Assembly (NCBI RefSeq): GCF_018129085.1
Contig: NZ_JAAGBB010000015.1
Coordinates: 84,130 to 148,129 of the forward strand
From: Plastoroseomonas hellenica
Lineage (GTDB): Bacteria; Pseudomonadota; Alphaproteobacteria; Acetobacterales; Acetobacteraceae
DNA length: 64,000 nt
Direction: 5' to 3'
Under the pieces are notes generated by a model. The model saw only the letters and a program-made list of their open reading frames with translations, was not told where the DNA came from and did not search any database. The translations under genes and the position numbers were made by a program. This document shows positions 1-8,164 of this stretch, one piece after another (position 1 is the stretch's first letter; every line of letters begins with the position of its first letter).

Positions 1-116
1 TGCGCAGCCTGATCACTCTCGTCGACCCGCTCATTCCGCAGGTCGAGGTCCGGTCCTTCACACCGGCGGAACGCGGGCAGGCCCTGGCCTGGGCGTCCGA
101 CGTGCAGCCCCACTGA
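1..116 (+). CDS. SpoIIAA-like protein, 3' end only
   Basis: The first 116 bases hold the last 37 codons of a rightward reading frame that begins outside the window. The tail, ending in a segment like FTPAERGQALAWAS, resembles the C-terminus of the SpoIIAA-like (STAS-related) family, where an acidic helix ending in AW closes the domain. Nothing can be said about its start or regulation. The assignment rests on a short tail and is tentative. Confidence 0.5.
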   Translation, partial: RSLITLVDPLIPQVEVRSFTPAERGQALAWASDVQPH

Positions 117-425
117 TCGAGCGGCGCTCCGCGAGGCTTGAAGAGCAAGGATCGTCTTCCCAATTGGCTGGTGCGGCGGCGCCAGAGATGGCGCACGCAG
201 GCGGGCCGGGGCTTCGGCCCGGGTCGGAGCGCGTCATCGCGGAAAGCTGGTCCGCGCGGCCCGCGCTTCCCATATGAGTGCAGTGCGCTGCGACGGCGCG
301 CCTTCCCACAGGCCAGATCCGCCCTTCGTGCTCGTTCGCGGGCCCGCGGCCGTGAGGCCGTGAGGCCGTGGCAGGCGTCCGGCGCTGACGGCGGCGGCGG
401 CAGGCCGCGCAGGAGTTCATTGAGA
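117..425. other. Gene-free stretch upstream of the sigma factor
   Basis: This 309-base stretch holds no convincing gene. Open frames cross it only because of the high GC content, including an in-frame extension of the sigma gene whose translation is low-complexity and Arg-rich. It must contain the sigma factor promoter, but no clear -35/-10 pair or EcfG motif is visible. An AGGAG ribosome site lies at 411-415, ten bases before the chosen ATG. Confidence 0.5.
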
Positions 426-2093
426 ATGGATGGTTCTTTCAGAGGTGACATGCCGGGCGTGGCGGTGCTCGAGCGCGTGCCGAGCCGGCGCCCGGCGACG
501 GCGGCCGAGGATATCCTGACCCGCACCCCGGGCGCCGAGCCGCTTGTCCGGGAAGAGGCCGAGGACGCGCAGGAGGCGCGGCGGGAAGGCGCGGAGCCGG
601 AGCATGCGGCGCCGCCGCCCGTCGCGCCGGGCAGCGGAAACCTGGGCGCGGCCATACTCGGCCGGAGCACGGATCCCGAGCACCTCTTCCTGCGCGAAGT
701 GTCCCGCACCGCCCTGCTCTCGCGCGAGGAGGAAGTGGTCCTCGCCCAACGCATCGAGGCAGGGCGCGAGGCCATGCTCCTCGCCATCAGCGAGAGCCCG
801 ACCACGCTCGCGATGATCACCGCCTGGCGCGAGGCGATCGCGGAGGGCCGCCTGCCGTTGCGCGAAATCACCGAGTTCGAGACGCCTACGGCGGCCTCCG
901 ACAGCGAGGAGGAGATGGAGGGCGAGCCGGCGGCCGCCACACCCGGGCAGCAGCCCAGGTCCGAAGCCCTTGCCGGCTTCGATGCCGTCATCGCGGCGGG
1001 CCTGCCATCCGGGGCGGACGACAGGCGCCGCATCGCGGCCCTGATCGGCACGCTGCGGCTGCGGCCCGATCGCCTGGACGCGCTCGCCGGATGCCTCCGC
1101 GATGCCCATCGCCGCCTGACGGCGCTGGATGGGCGCGCGCTCCGCCTCGCGCAGGCGGCGGGCGTGGCGCGGGAGGACTTCCTGCGCCACTGGACCGGCG
1201 CCGCGGAAGCTGCCGAGCGCCTCGTGCGCCGGCTGCCGAAGCCATCGGCGCGGGACCTCGTCGCGATCCGCGCTGATATCGCCGGGCTGGAGCGCCAGGT
1301 CGGGCTCGCGGCGGCCGGGATCCGGCGCATCCACGCCGAGATGATGCGTGGCGAGCGCGAGATGCAGCGCGCCAAGGAGGCGCTGACGCGGGCCAACCTG
1401 CGTCTCGTCGTGCATATCGCGCGGCGCTACCGCAACCGCGGGCTGATGGTGAACGACCTGATCCAGGAGGGGAATATCGGCCTGATGCGTGCCGTCGAGA
1501 AGTTCGACTGGCGCAGGGGCTTCAAATTCGCGACCTATGCGACCTGGTGGGTGCGGCAGTCCATCAGCCGTGCGATCATTGACCAGGCGCGCACCATCCG
1601 CGTCCCCGTGCACATGACGGAGACGGTGACGAAGATCGCGCGCGCCAGCCGGAGCCTGGCGCAACAGACCGGCCGTGAGCCGACGCCCGAGGAGCTGGCC
1701 GCGCGCCTCGGGATGCCGCTCGACAAGGTGCAGGCCGTGCGGCGGCTCGCGCACGAGCCGGTCAGCCTCGATACGCCGATCGGCGAGGACGAGGATGCGC
1801 GGCTTGGCGACCTGATCGAGGACCGGAACGCCGTGCAGCCCTTCGAGGCGACGGCGAAGGCGGACATGCGGGCCGCCACGATGCAGGTCCTGTCCGGCCT
1901 GTCCCCGCGCGAGGAGCGCATCCTGCGCATGCGCTTCGGCATCGGCACGGATCGCGACCACACGCTGGAAGAGGTTGGGCGGACCTTCAGCGTGACGCGC
2001 GAGCGGATCCGCCAGATCGAGGCCAAGGCGCTGCAGAAGCTGAAGAAGGAAGCGAACCGGCGCGCGCTGCGCAGCTTTCTCGCCAGCGAGTAG
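426..2093 (+). CDS. RNA polymerase sigma-70 factor, RpoD-like paralogue
   Basis: This 555-residue sigma-70 family protein recruits core RNA polymerase to promoters. Region 1.2 is visible near residue 85 ([17 protein letters not shown]), followed by a variable acidic spacer. Region 2 contains [19 protein letters not shown] and the [15 protein letters not shown] recognition segment. Regions 3 and 4 follow, ending in a [19 protein letters not shown] helix-turn-helix. The start at 426 is chosen for the AGGAG ten bases upstream; the frame is open further upstream but reads as non-coding. It is shorter than a housekeeping RpoD and has no clear region 1.1, so it is probably a group-2 paralogue. A repeat element starts at its stop codon. 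Confidence 0.9.
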   Translation: MDGSFRGDMPGVAVLERVPSRRPATAAEDILTRTPGAEPLVREEAEDAQEARREGAEPEHAAPPPVAPGSGNLGAAILGRSTDPEHLFLREVSRTALLSREEEVVLAQRIEAGREAMLLAISESPTTLAMITAWREAIAEGRLPLREITEFETPTAASDSEEEMEGEPAAATPGQQPRSEALAGFDAVIAAGLPSGADDRRRIAALIGTLRLRPDRLDALAGCLRDAHRRLTALDGRALRLAQAAGVAREDFLRHWTGAAEAAERLVRRLPKPSARDLVAIRADIAGLERQVGLAAAGIRRIHAEMMRGEREMQRAKEALTRANLRLVVHIARRYRNRGLMVNDLIQEGNIGLMRAVEKFDWRRGFKFATYATWWVRQSISRAIIDQARTIRVPVHMTETVTKIARASRSLAQQTGREPTPEELAARLGMPLDKVQAVRRLAHEPVSLDTPIGEDEDARLGDLIEDRNAVQPFEATAKADMRAATMQVLSGLSPREERILRMRFGIGTDRDHTLEEVGRTFSVTRERIRQIEAKALQKLKKEANRRALRSFLASE

Positions 2094-2133
2094 AGCGTGA
2101 TGACCAAAGCCTGAATCACGCGATAGAACAAAG
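2091..2133 (+). repeat. Dispersed extragenic repeat, partial copy
   Basis: From the sigma factor stop codon onward the sequence contains TAGAGCGTGATGAC, then CTGAATCACGCGA and AACAAA. The same blocks in the same order occur on the opposite strand near 54031-54096. The two copies share no neighbouring gene, which indicates a dispersed extragenic repeat rather than a local regulatory site. It may also act as a transcript end. Confidence 0.55.
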
Positions 2134-2176
2134 TGCCGGGAGCATGAAGCGCGAGCGCATGTCGCGCGCGCCGGTC

Positions 2177-2869
2177 TCAGTCCTCGCCGGCCAGGTGGCG
2201 CAGAAGCCAGCGCGCGGCGAGATCCGCGACGTCGTCCAGCGCGCCAGGCTCCTGGAAGAGATGCGTCGCGCCGGAGATGATCGCGATCTCCTTCTCGCAG
2301 CGAAGCGCCGTCAGCGCGGTGCGGTTGAGCGCGATCACCTCCCGGTCCGCGCCACCCACGATAAGCAATGTCGGCGCCTCGACACGCGGCAGCGCCGGCC
2401 CGGCGAGATCCGGGCGCCCGCCGCGCGAGACGACAGCGCGGACCTGCCTCCGCTCGGCCGCGGCCGCCAGCGCCGCGCCGGCCCCGGTACTGGCGCCGAA
2501 ATAGCCAAGGCGCAGCCTGGATGTGTCCTGCAGCCCGGATGTGTCCTGTCGCTCCTGCAGCCAGTCGGTGGTGCGGACGAGGCGATCGGCGAGGAGGACG
2601 ATGTTGAAGCGGAACTGCGCCGTGATCTCATCGATCCGCTCCTCCTCCGGCGTCAGCAGATCGACGAGCAGGGTGGCGAGTCCGGCATCGTTCAGCCGCC
2701 TGGCGACATAGCGGTTGCGAGGGCTGTGCCGGCTGCTGCCGCTGCCATGCGCAAACAGCACGAGCCCGCGGGCATCCGCGGGCAGCGACAGATTGCCTTC
2801 GAGCACGGCCGGGCCCAGCGGGACCTTCACGTCATGCTCATTCATGGGCATGGTCGCGACTGGGCTCAT
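2177..2869 (-). CDS. Dienelactone-hydrolase-type alpha/beta hydrolase
   Basis: A 230-residue cytoplasmic alpha/beta hydrolase. The N-terminal half has an oxyanion-hole region (LVLFAHGSGSSRHSPRN), the nucleophile elbow reads GYFGASTGAG, and a late His follows in GATHLF. There is no signal peptide. A GGAGG ribosome site precedes the ATG at 2869. It lies 27 bases downstream of the phosphoribosyltransferase/esterase fusion on the same strand, so the two probably form an operon. The substrate is unknown. An 18-base unit is tandemly repeated near 2519-2550 and produces the repeated peptide QDTSGLQDTSRLR. Confidence 0.85.
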   Translation of the reverse strand: MSPVATMPMNEHDVKVPLGPAVLEGNLSLPADARGLVLFAHGSGSSRHSPRNRYVARRLNDAGLATLLVDLLTPEEERIDEITAQFRFNIVLLADRLVRTTDWLQERQDTSGLQDTSRLRLGYFGASTGAGAALAAAAERRQVRAVVSRGGRPDLAGPALPRVEAPTLLIVGGADREVIALNRTALTALRCEKEIAIISGATHLFQEPGALDDVADLAARWLLRHLAGED

Positions 2870-2896
2870 CTTCGCCTCCGCACAGGCTCGCTGTCC

Positions 2897-4858
2897 CTAC
2901 AGGCCGAAGGGGTAGGTTTCGGCGAGCTCGCCCGAATCCCATTCCGATGTGCGCTCCAGCGGCTCCACCGCGCGGGTTTCGTCGAAATGCAGCACCGCGT
3001 CGAACTGCCCGGCGAGGTCGGCGTGGAAGTAATGGCTGAGCCGCTCGGTCTCGGGCCGGTAGATGACGCCGATGGCCCGCTCCAGCAGCCGCTGGGGAAA
3101 GGCTTCGCCGTCACCGCGCAGATCGAGGTGGAAGCGGTCGGGACCGACCGCGTGGAGCAGCGCCTCGTGGCTTTGCGCGAGCGCCGGGCGCACGGTCTTG
3201 CGCTCCGCCCGGCCGCCCCAGTGCGACGCGGCCGTGACGGTGCCGTGGTGGGTCGTGAAGCCGATGAGGAAGGCCTCACGCCCATGTTTCTCGCGGATGA
3301 GCTGGCCGAGATTGATCTCGCCGCGCTGGGCCCGGTCCGTCGCCCTGGCATCGCCCAGATGGGAGTTGTGCGCCCAGACCACCAGCTTCGCCGGATCGGC
3401 CCGATGGCCGAGATGCGCGAGGAGTGCCTCGAAACTCTCCGCCATGTGCCGGTCGCGCAGGTTCCAGGTCGATTCCGGCGCCAGGAACATGGCGCGGTAA
3501 TAGGCCTCGGCGCTCTTCACCAGACGGGCATTCTGCTGGGCGGCGAAGAGCTCGTCCTGGGCGAGACCCGAATCCCGCTCCTGGCCCGCCGCAGGACGGC
3601 GCTTCAGCATCTCCACGAGCTGCGCCACCACCGCATCCCGGCAGGATTGCTCGACCTCGGCGCCGGCGATGAAGCCGTAGCTCTGCGGGTCCGGCCCGAA
3701 ATGGTCGAAGCAGGCATAGCGCCGGCGCGCGGCCTCGGCGGCAGCCGGGTCGACCCCTTCAAGGTACTGAAGCACGGCCTTCATCGCGCCATGCAGGCTG
3801 TAGAGGTCGAGACCGTAGAAGCCAGCCCTGGGCCGGCCCTCGCCGCGCGCAGCGTTGTGGCGGCGCAGCCATTCGACGAAGTCGACGACCACCTGGTTCC
3901 GCCACATCCAGGTCGGGAAACGGCGAAAATCCATGAGCGCCGCCCCGGCGTCGAGATCTTCACCGGCGCCCTGGACGTAGCGATTGACCCGGTAGGCATC
4001 CGGCCAGTCGGCCTCGACCGCCACCGCCGCAAAGCCCTTCTCCTCGATCAGGCGCCGGGTGATCCGGGCCCGCTCCTCATAGAATTCATGCGTGCCGTGC
4101 GAGGCTTCGCCGAGGAGGACGAAGCGCGCCTCCCCGATCGCCTCCAGCAGCTCGTCGTAATCCTGCGCACCGCCCGAGAGCGGCGTGATGCGCCGACGCG
4201 GCGGGCCATCCGCCGCCTCCCGCGCGCCGGCAAGGAGGTCACGGACCTCGTCATCCTCGGTCTGGGAGAAGTCCCGATACCAGCGTCCGACGGCGAGGAG
4301 CGGCTGCGGCGTCGTTGCGCAGGCCACCTCATCGGCCTCGGCCCGCATCGCCTCGCAGGTGTCGGGGCTGCCGACCGGGACCGCAGCGAGGATGCGCGCC
4401 GGCCGCAGCGCCCGGATCGCCCGGATCGCGGCTCGCATAGTGGCGCCGGTGGCCAGGCCATCATCGATCAGGATGACGATGCGTCCGCTCACCGGCAGCG
4501 CCGGTCGGCCGTCGCGATAGAGCTGCTCGCGCCGCGCCAGCTCCTGCACCTCCCGCGCGGCGACGGCATCGACGACATGGGCCGGCAACGCGAGCTCGTC
4601 CAGGATGTCCTGGTTCAGCACGCGCATGCCGCCGCTCGCGATCGCGCCCATCGCCAGCTCCTCATAGCCGGGGACGCCGAGCTTGCGCACGACGAAGACG
4701 TCGAGCGGCGCCTTGAGCGCGCGCGCCACCTCATAGGCGACGGGCACGCCGCCGCGCGGCAGGGCCAGCACGACGACGTCGTCGCGCCCGGCGTGATGGA
4801 GGAGCTGGCCGGCGAGGTGCCGGCCGGCCTCACGGCGGTCCGGAAAGACGATGGCCAT
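2897..4858 (-). CDS. Phosphoribosyltransferase fused to erythromycin esterase domain
   Basis: A 653-residue two-domain protein. Residues 1-215 are a type I phosphoribosyltransferase-like domain, with LPRGGVPVAYEVA near the start and the PRPP-binding loop VILIDDGLATGATM. Residues 230-650 match the erythromycin-esterase family, with LLGEASHGTHEFY and later His/Glu-rich motifs such as VWAHNSHLGD. The true start is the second Met of the long frame (MAIVFPDRREAG); upstream codons are Ala/Arg-rich filler. The downstream alpha/beta hydrolase is probably co-transcribed. Such fusions occur in other proteobacteria, but their substrate is not established, and antibiotic hydrolysis should not be assumed. 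Confidence 0.9.
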   Translation of the reverse strand: MAIVFPDRREAGRHLAGQLLHHAGRDDVVVLALPRGGVPVAYEVARALKAPLDVFVVRKLGVPGYEELAMGAIASGGMRVLNQDILDELALPAHVVDAVAAREVQELARREQLYRDGRPALPVSGRIVILIDDGLATGATMRAAIRAIRALRPARILAAVPVGSPDTCEAMRAEADEVACATTPQPLLAVGRWYRDFSQTEDDEVRDLLAGAREAADGPPRRRITPLSGGAQDYDELLEAIGEARFVLLGEASHGTHEFYEERARITRRLIEEKGFAAVAVEADWPDAYRVNRYVQGAGEDLDAGAALMDFRRFPTWMWRNQVVVDFVEWLRRHNAARGEGRPRAGFYGLDLYSLHGAMKAVLQYLEGVDPAAAEAARRRYACFDHFGPDPQSYGFIAGAEVEQSCRDAVVAQLVEMLKRRPAAGQERDSGLAQDELFAAQQNARLVKSAEAYYRAMFLAPESTWNLRDRHMAESFEALLAHLGHRADPAKLVVWAHNSHLGDARATDRAQRGEINLGQLIREKHGREAFLIGFTTHHGTVTAASHWGGRAERKTVRPALAQSHEALLHAVGPDRFHLDLRGDGEAFPQRLLERAIGVIYRPETERLSHYFHADLAGQFDAVLHFDETRAVEPLERTSEWDSGELAETYPFGL

Positions 4859-4935
4859 GGTTCCCCGCCAACGCGCCGCCGCCGCCGCCGTTTCCCCATG
4901 GCGCGCCGGTCGCAAGGAACTGAACGCACAACTGA

Positions 4936-4989
4936 GATGCTCAGAACGCCGGCTGCCGCCGCGATGCTCAGAACGCCGGCTGCCGCCGC
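4936..4989. repeat. Two perfect tandem copies of a 27-bp unit
   Basis: The unit starts GATGCTCAGAACGCC and is present twice head to tail (4936-4962 and 4963-4989) with no mismatch. It lies between the start of the esterase fusion and the end of the SDR gene. Perfect identity suggests a recent slippage duplication. No function is evident. Confidence 0.9.
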
Positions 4990-4999
4990 GGTTCCGAGG

Positions 5000-5746
5000 T
5001 CAGGACGCGGGAATCCAGTTGTAGAGCGCGAGGCCGCCATCGACGGCGACCGTCGTGCCCGTGACGTAACGTGAGAAGCGATCGCTCAGCAGCGCCACCG
5101 CCATGCCCGCGATATCCTCGGGCGTGCCCGCGCGCCCCAGCGGGATCTTCTTCTCGAGCGCCGCGACATCCGCCGCGAAGCCGCCGCCCGGGATGGCGCC
5201 GGGCGCGATGGCGTTGACGCGGATGCCATCGCCCCCGAGCGCCCGGGCAAGCTCCTTCACCAGCATGGTCTGCCCTGCCTTCGTCGCGCTGTAATGCGGC
5301 AGGTTGCGCGGCGAATGGGCGTGCAGCGAGGTGATGAAGAGCATGCGCCCATTCACGCCCCGCGCCTTCATATGCACGCCCGCCGCCTGCCCGAGCACGA
5401 AGCCCGCGCGCAGGCCGACATTGACCATGGCATCCCATTCCGCTTCGGTCACCGCCAGCATGGTCTGCTCCTCCCGCCGGCGGGGCGAGGCGCTGTGCAC
5501 CAGGATGGAGACGGTGCCGAGCGCCCGCTCCGCCTCCACGAAAAGCGCGCGTGCCGCGGCGGGATCGGTGAGGTCGGCCGCGATGAATGCCGCGCCGAGC
5601 TCCTGCGCCAGCGCCTGCCCCGCATCACCAGAGACATCGCTGAGCAGGAGCCGCGCCCCCTCCCCGGCCAGGGCGCGCGCAATGCCGCGCCCGATCCCGG
5701 AGGCGGCGCCCGTCACCAGCGCCGTGTCGCCATCGAGCAGACCCAT
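5000..5746 (-). CDS. Short-chain dehydrogenase/reductase
   Basis: A 248-residue classical SDR. The cofactor motif TGAASGIG lies at residues 12-19, the catalytic Ser is at about 140, and the YSATK motif gives Tyr152 and Lys156. The later NAIAPGAIPGG segment is typical of the substrate-loop region. The ATG at 5746 is chosen because the Rossmann fold begins directly after it; the upstream open frame is not protein-like. Length fits the family. An aspartate ends the second strand (LLLSDVSG), which favours NAD(H). The substrate is unknown. It is divergent from the exported hydrolase at 5884. Confidence 0.9.
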   Translation of the reverse strand: MGLLDGDTALVTGAASGIGRGIARALAGEGARLLLSDVSGDAGQALAQELGAAFIAADLTDPAAARALFVEAERALGTVSILVHSASPRRREEQTMLAVTEAEWDAMVNVGLRAGFVLGQAAGVHMKARGVNGRMLFITSLHAHSPRNLPHYSATKAGQTMLVKELARALGGDGIRVNAIAPGAIPGGGFAADVAALEKKIPLGRAGTPEDIAGMAVALLSDRFSRYVTGTTVAVDGGLALYNWIPAS

Positions 5747-5834
5747 GCTGTCCTCCCCGCCCTTGCCCACGGGATCGCAGCACCGCGACAGCGCCGGCGG
5801 CAAGGGGCGATGCTCGCACGCCTGTGTGTGACGA

Positions 5835-5852
5835 TAGGCGCCGCAACGCCTA
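5835..5852. promoter_or_regulatory. Inverted repeat in divergent promoter region
   Basis: TAGGCG and CGCCTA form a perfect 6-bp inverted repeat around a 6-base spacer, between the divergent SDR and exported hydrolase genes. It could be an operator for either gene or a chance palindrome in GC-rich DNA. Confidence 0.25.
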
Positions 5853-5883
5853 GGCTTGGTGGATGCGCCTCGAAGGGGACGGC

Positions 5884-6924
5884 ATGCGGCGGACGCGCAA
5901 CCTGATGCTGGCCAGTCTGGTCCTGCTCGGCCTGCTCTGCGGCGGGCCCAGGGCCGATGCCTGGCAGCTCGCGGATCCATGGCCCGCCGATGCCGCCACC
6001 ACGACGATCCGCGGCACGCCCGTCACTTTCCCGAGCAGCAGCCCCTTCACGCCGCGCGACGCGTCCGCGGCGGCGCCGGCGACCGCGATCGGCACGCTGT
6101 ACCTGCCGTCCGGCATCGGCCGGGATGCGCCGCCGCATTCCGTGCCGGCCGTCATCATGCTCCACGGCGCCGGCGGTGTGCTCACGGCGCGCGAGCACAG
6201 TTATGGCCGCCAGTTCGCGGCGATGGGCGCCGCCGCGCTGGTCGTCGATGTCTTCGCAGCGCGCAGGGAGCGCGGCATCGGCTTCACCGAACGCCTGCTC
6301 GAGATCACCGAGAGCATGGCGATGGCCGATGCCTATGCCGGCCTCCGTTTCCTGCTGCTACGGCCGGAGATCGACCCGGACCGCATCGCGCTGATCGGCT
6401 TCTCCTATGGCGCGATGGCGACGATGTACGCGCTCTCGGCGCGGGTCGCGGCGCTGATGGCGCCGGGGGGCGAACGCTTCGCGGCGCATGCCGCCTTCTA
6501 TGGCCCCTGCATCGCGGATTTCGCCGATCCCCGCACCACCGGCGCGCCGCTCCTGATGCTCTACGGCACCGGCGATGCGCTGATCGACCCCGGGCGCTGC
6601 GAGGCCTTCGCCGCGGAAGCACGCCGCGGCGGCTCCGCGGTCGAGGTCATCGCCTATGCCGATGCGCTGCACCAATGGGATGGCGGGCAGCCGCGGCGCC
6701 TGATCGGGCGGCTGCTGAACGGCTGCCGCCTGCGCGTGGAGGAGGATGGCGGCGTGCAGGACCTGCGTAGCGGGCTGCCGATGTCCGGCCCGCTGCTGCG
6801 GCGCGCGATCCTGGCGCTCTGCGTCACGGACGAGCCCTACATGATCGGCGCGGACGCCGTGGTGCGCGCGCGTTCGAACCGCGACCTCGGCCGTTTCCTG
6901 GACCGCGTCTTCGCGCCGCGCTGA
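5884..6924 (+). CDS. Exported dienelactone-hydrolase-like protein
   Basis: A 346-residue alpha/beta hydrolase with an N-terminal signal peptide (MRRTRNLMLASLVLLGLLCG, cleavage probably after ADA). Typical elements are the VIMLHGAGG loop, the nucleophile motif GFSYGAMA, an acid in GTGDALIDP and a late His in ADALHQWD. The start at 5884 is preceded by GAAGGGGA; the ATG 21 bases upstream would lengthen the charged end of the signal peptide. It belongs to the dienelactone hydrolase superfamily and probably acts in the periplasm. The natural substrate is not apparent. Confidence 0.85.
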   Translation: MRRTRNLMLASLVLLGLLCGGPRADAWQLADPWPADAATTTIRGTPVTFPSSSPFTPRDASAAAPATAIGTLYLPSGIGRDAPPHSVPAVIMLHGAGGVLTAREHSYGRQFAAMGAAALVVDVFAARRERGIGFTERLLEITESMAMADAYAGLRFLLLRPEIDPDRIALIGFSYGAMATMYALSARVAALMAPGGERFAAHAAFYGPCIADFADPRTTGAPLLMLYGTGDALIDPGRCEAFAAEARRGGSAVEVIAYADALHQWDGGQPRRLIGRLLNGCRLRVEEDGGVQDLRSGLPMSGPLLRRAILALCVTDEPYMIGADAVVRARSNRDLGRFLDRVFAPR

Positions 6925-7014
6925 GCAGAGCTGCAACGGACCGTAACACGGCCCGGCTTGCTGCACCTCGACAGCCCCGCATAGGCTGCGCGCGGGCAAC
7001 AGGGATCCCGTCCG

Positions 7015-8145
7015 ATGAACCGCCGCCACCTCCTCGGCGCCAGCACTGCCTTGCTCGCGGCGCCGGCCATCGCCCAGACCCAGCCGCATCAGCACCAGCA
7101 TCCGGCCTTGCCGCCGATGCAGCCCTCCCCGCAGCCCTATGCGAACATCACCCAGGGCGGCGCGGCGCATCACATCACGCCGGAGCAGGCAGCGCAGCGC
7201 GTCACCGATAGCCCCGCACCCGCGGGACCGCTGGGCCGCTGGATGGCGCGGGCCGACATGCCGATCCCGCGCAGCGAGATGGCCTGGGCGACGGCCTGGG
7301 CCGGGCGCATGCATGTGATCGGCGGCTATGGCGAGGGCCGCTTCAATCAGGCCTACCACACGGTCTACGACCCCGGTGCCGACCGCTGGTTCAACGCGGC
7401 GCCGCTGCCGCGCGGCGCCAACCATGTCGCGGTCGCGGCCGATGCCGGACGCGTCTACGCGCTCGGCGGCTTCATCGAGCAGAACCGGCGCTGCGACGAC
7501 CTCGCCTTCGCCTATGACGTGGCGGGCGATCGCTGGAGCGAGATCGCGCGCCTGCCGCGCGGGCGCGCCGCCTCCGCCGCCGTGGTGCTGGGCGGCAAGG
7601 TGCACCTGATCGGCGGCGCGACCGATCCCGCCGACGAACGCGCCAGCATCGGCTGGCACGAGGTCTATGACCCCGCGGCCGACCGCTGGGAGCGCCGCCG
7701 CCCGTTGCCCGGCGCCCGCGACCATGTCGGCTGCGTCGCGCATAATGGCCTGATCCATGTCGTCGGCGGGCGCTTCAACACCTTCCAGTACAACACGGAC
7801 CTGCACCACGTGTACCTGCCGGACCGCGACACCTGGGAAGTGCGGGCGCCGCTACCCACCACGCGCTCGGGCCATGGCATGGTGGTCTATCGCGACCGCT
7901 TTTTCTGCATGGGCGGCGAGGGCGGCATCATCGAACGCGGCGTATCGCGCGATGCCAAGGTGTTCGGCCAGATGGAGAGCTACGACCCGGCCACGGACAC
8001 CTGGCAGAAGCACGCGCCGATGCCGACGCCGCGCCATGCGGTGGCCGCGACCGCGATCGGCGACTGGGTCTATGTGGCGGGCGGCGGCGCCGTGCTGGGC
8101 GGCATGGTGCAATCTGCGATCCATGAGGCCTTCACGCTCGGGTAG
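7015..8145 (+). CDS. Exported Kelch-repeat beta-propeller protein
   Basis: A 376-residue protein with a twin-arginine-like signal (MNRRHLLGASTALLAAPAIA), then a His/Gln/Pro-rich linker and about five to six Kelch repeats. Repeats are marked by GG pairs followed by YDP.AD.W, for example VYDPGADRW and VYDPAADRW. Kelch propellers bind proteins or carbohydrates, or form the oxidase domain of galactose oxidase; no other catalytic domain is visible here. It is probably periplasmic. The gene stands alone, convergent with the AraC-TPR regulator 20 bases away. Confidence 0.85.
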   Translation: MNRRHLLGASTALLAAPAIAQTQPHQHQHPALPPMQPSPQPYANITQGGAAHHITPEQAAQRVTDSPAPAGPLGRWMARADMPIPRSEMAWATAWAGRMHVIGGYGEGRFNQAYHTVYDPGADRWFNAAPLPRGANHVAVAADAGRVYALGGFIEQNRRCDDLAFAYDVAGDRWSEIARLPRGRAASAAVVLGGKVHLIGGATDPADERASIGWHEVYDPAADRWERRRPLPGARDHVGCVAHNGLIHVVGGRFNTFQYNTDLHHVYLPDRDTWEVRAPLPTTRSGHGMVVYRDRFFCMGGEGGIIERGVSRDAKVFGQMESYDPATDTWQKHAPMPTPRHAVAATAIGDWVYVAGGGAVLGGMVQSAIHEAFTLG

Positions 8146-8164
8146 ATCCCGATGGCTTGCGGCG

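Noticed and set aside
2144..5074. A 976-codon open frame on the plus strand
   Set aside because: It runs antisense to the hydrolase and the phosphoribosyltransferase/esterase fusion. The translation is Arg/Ala/Gln-rich with no domain, as expected for a shadow frame in GC-rich DNA.
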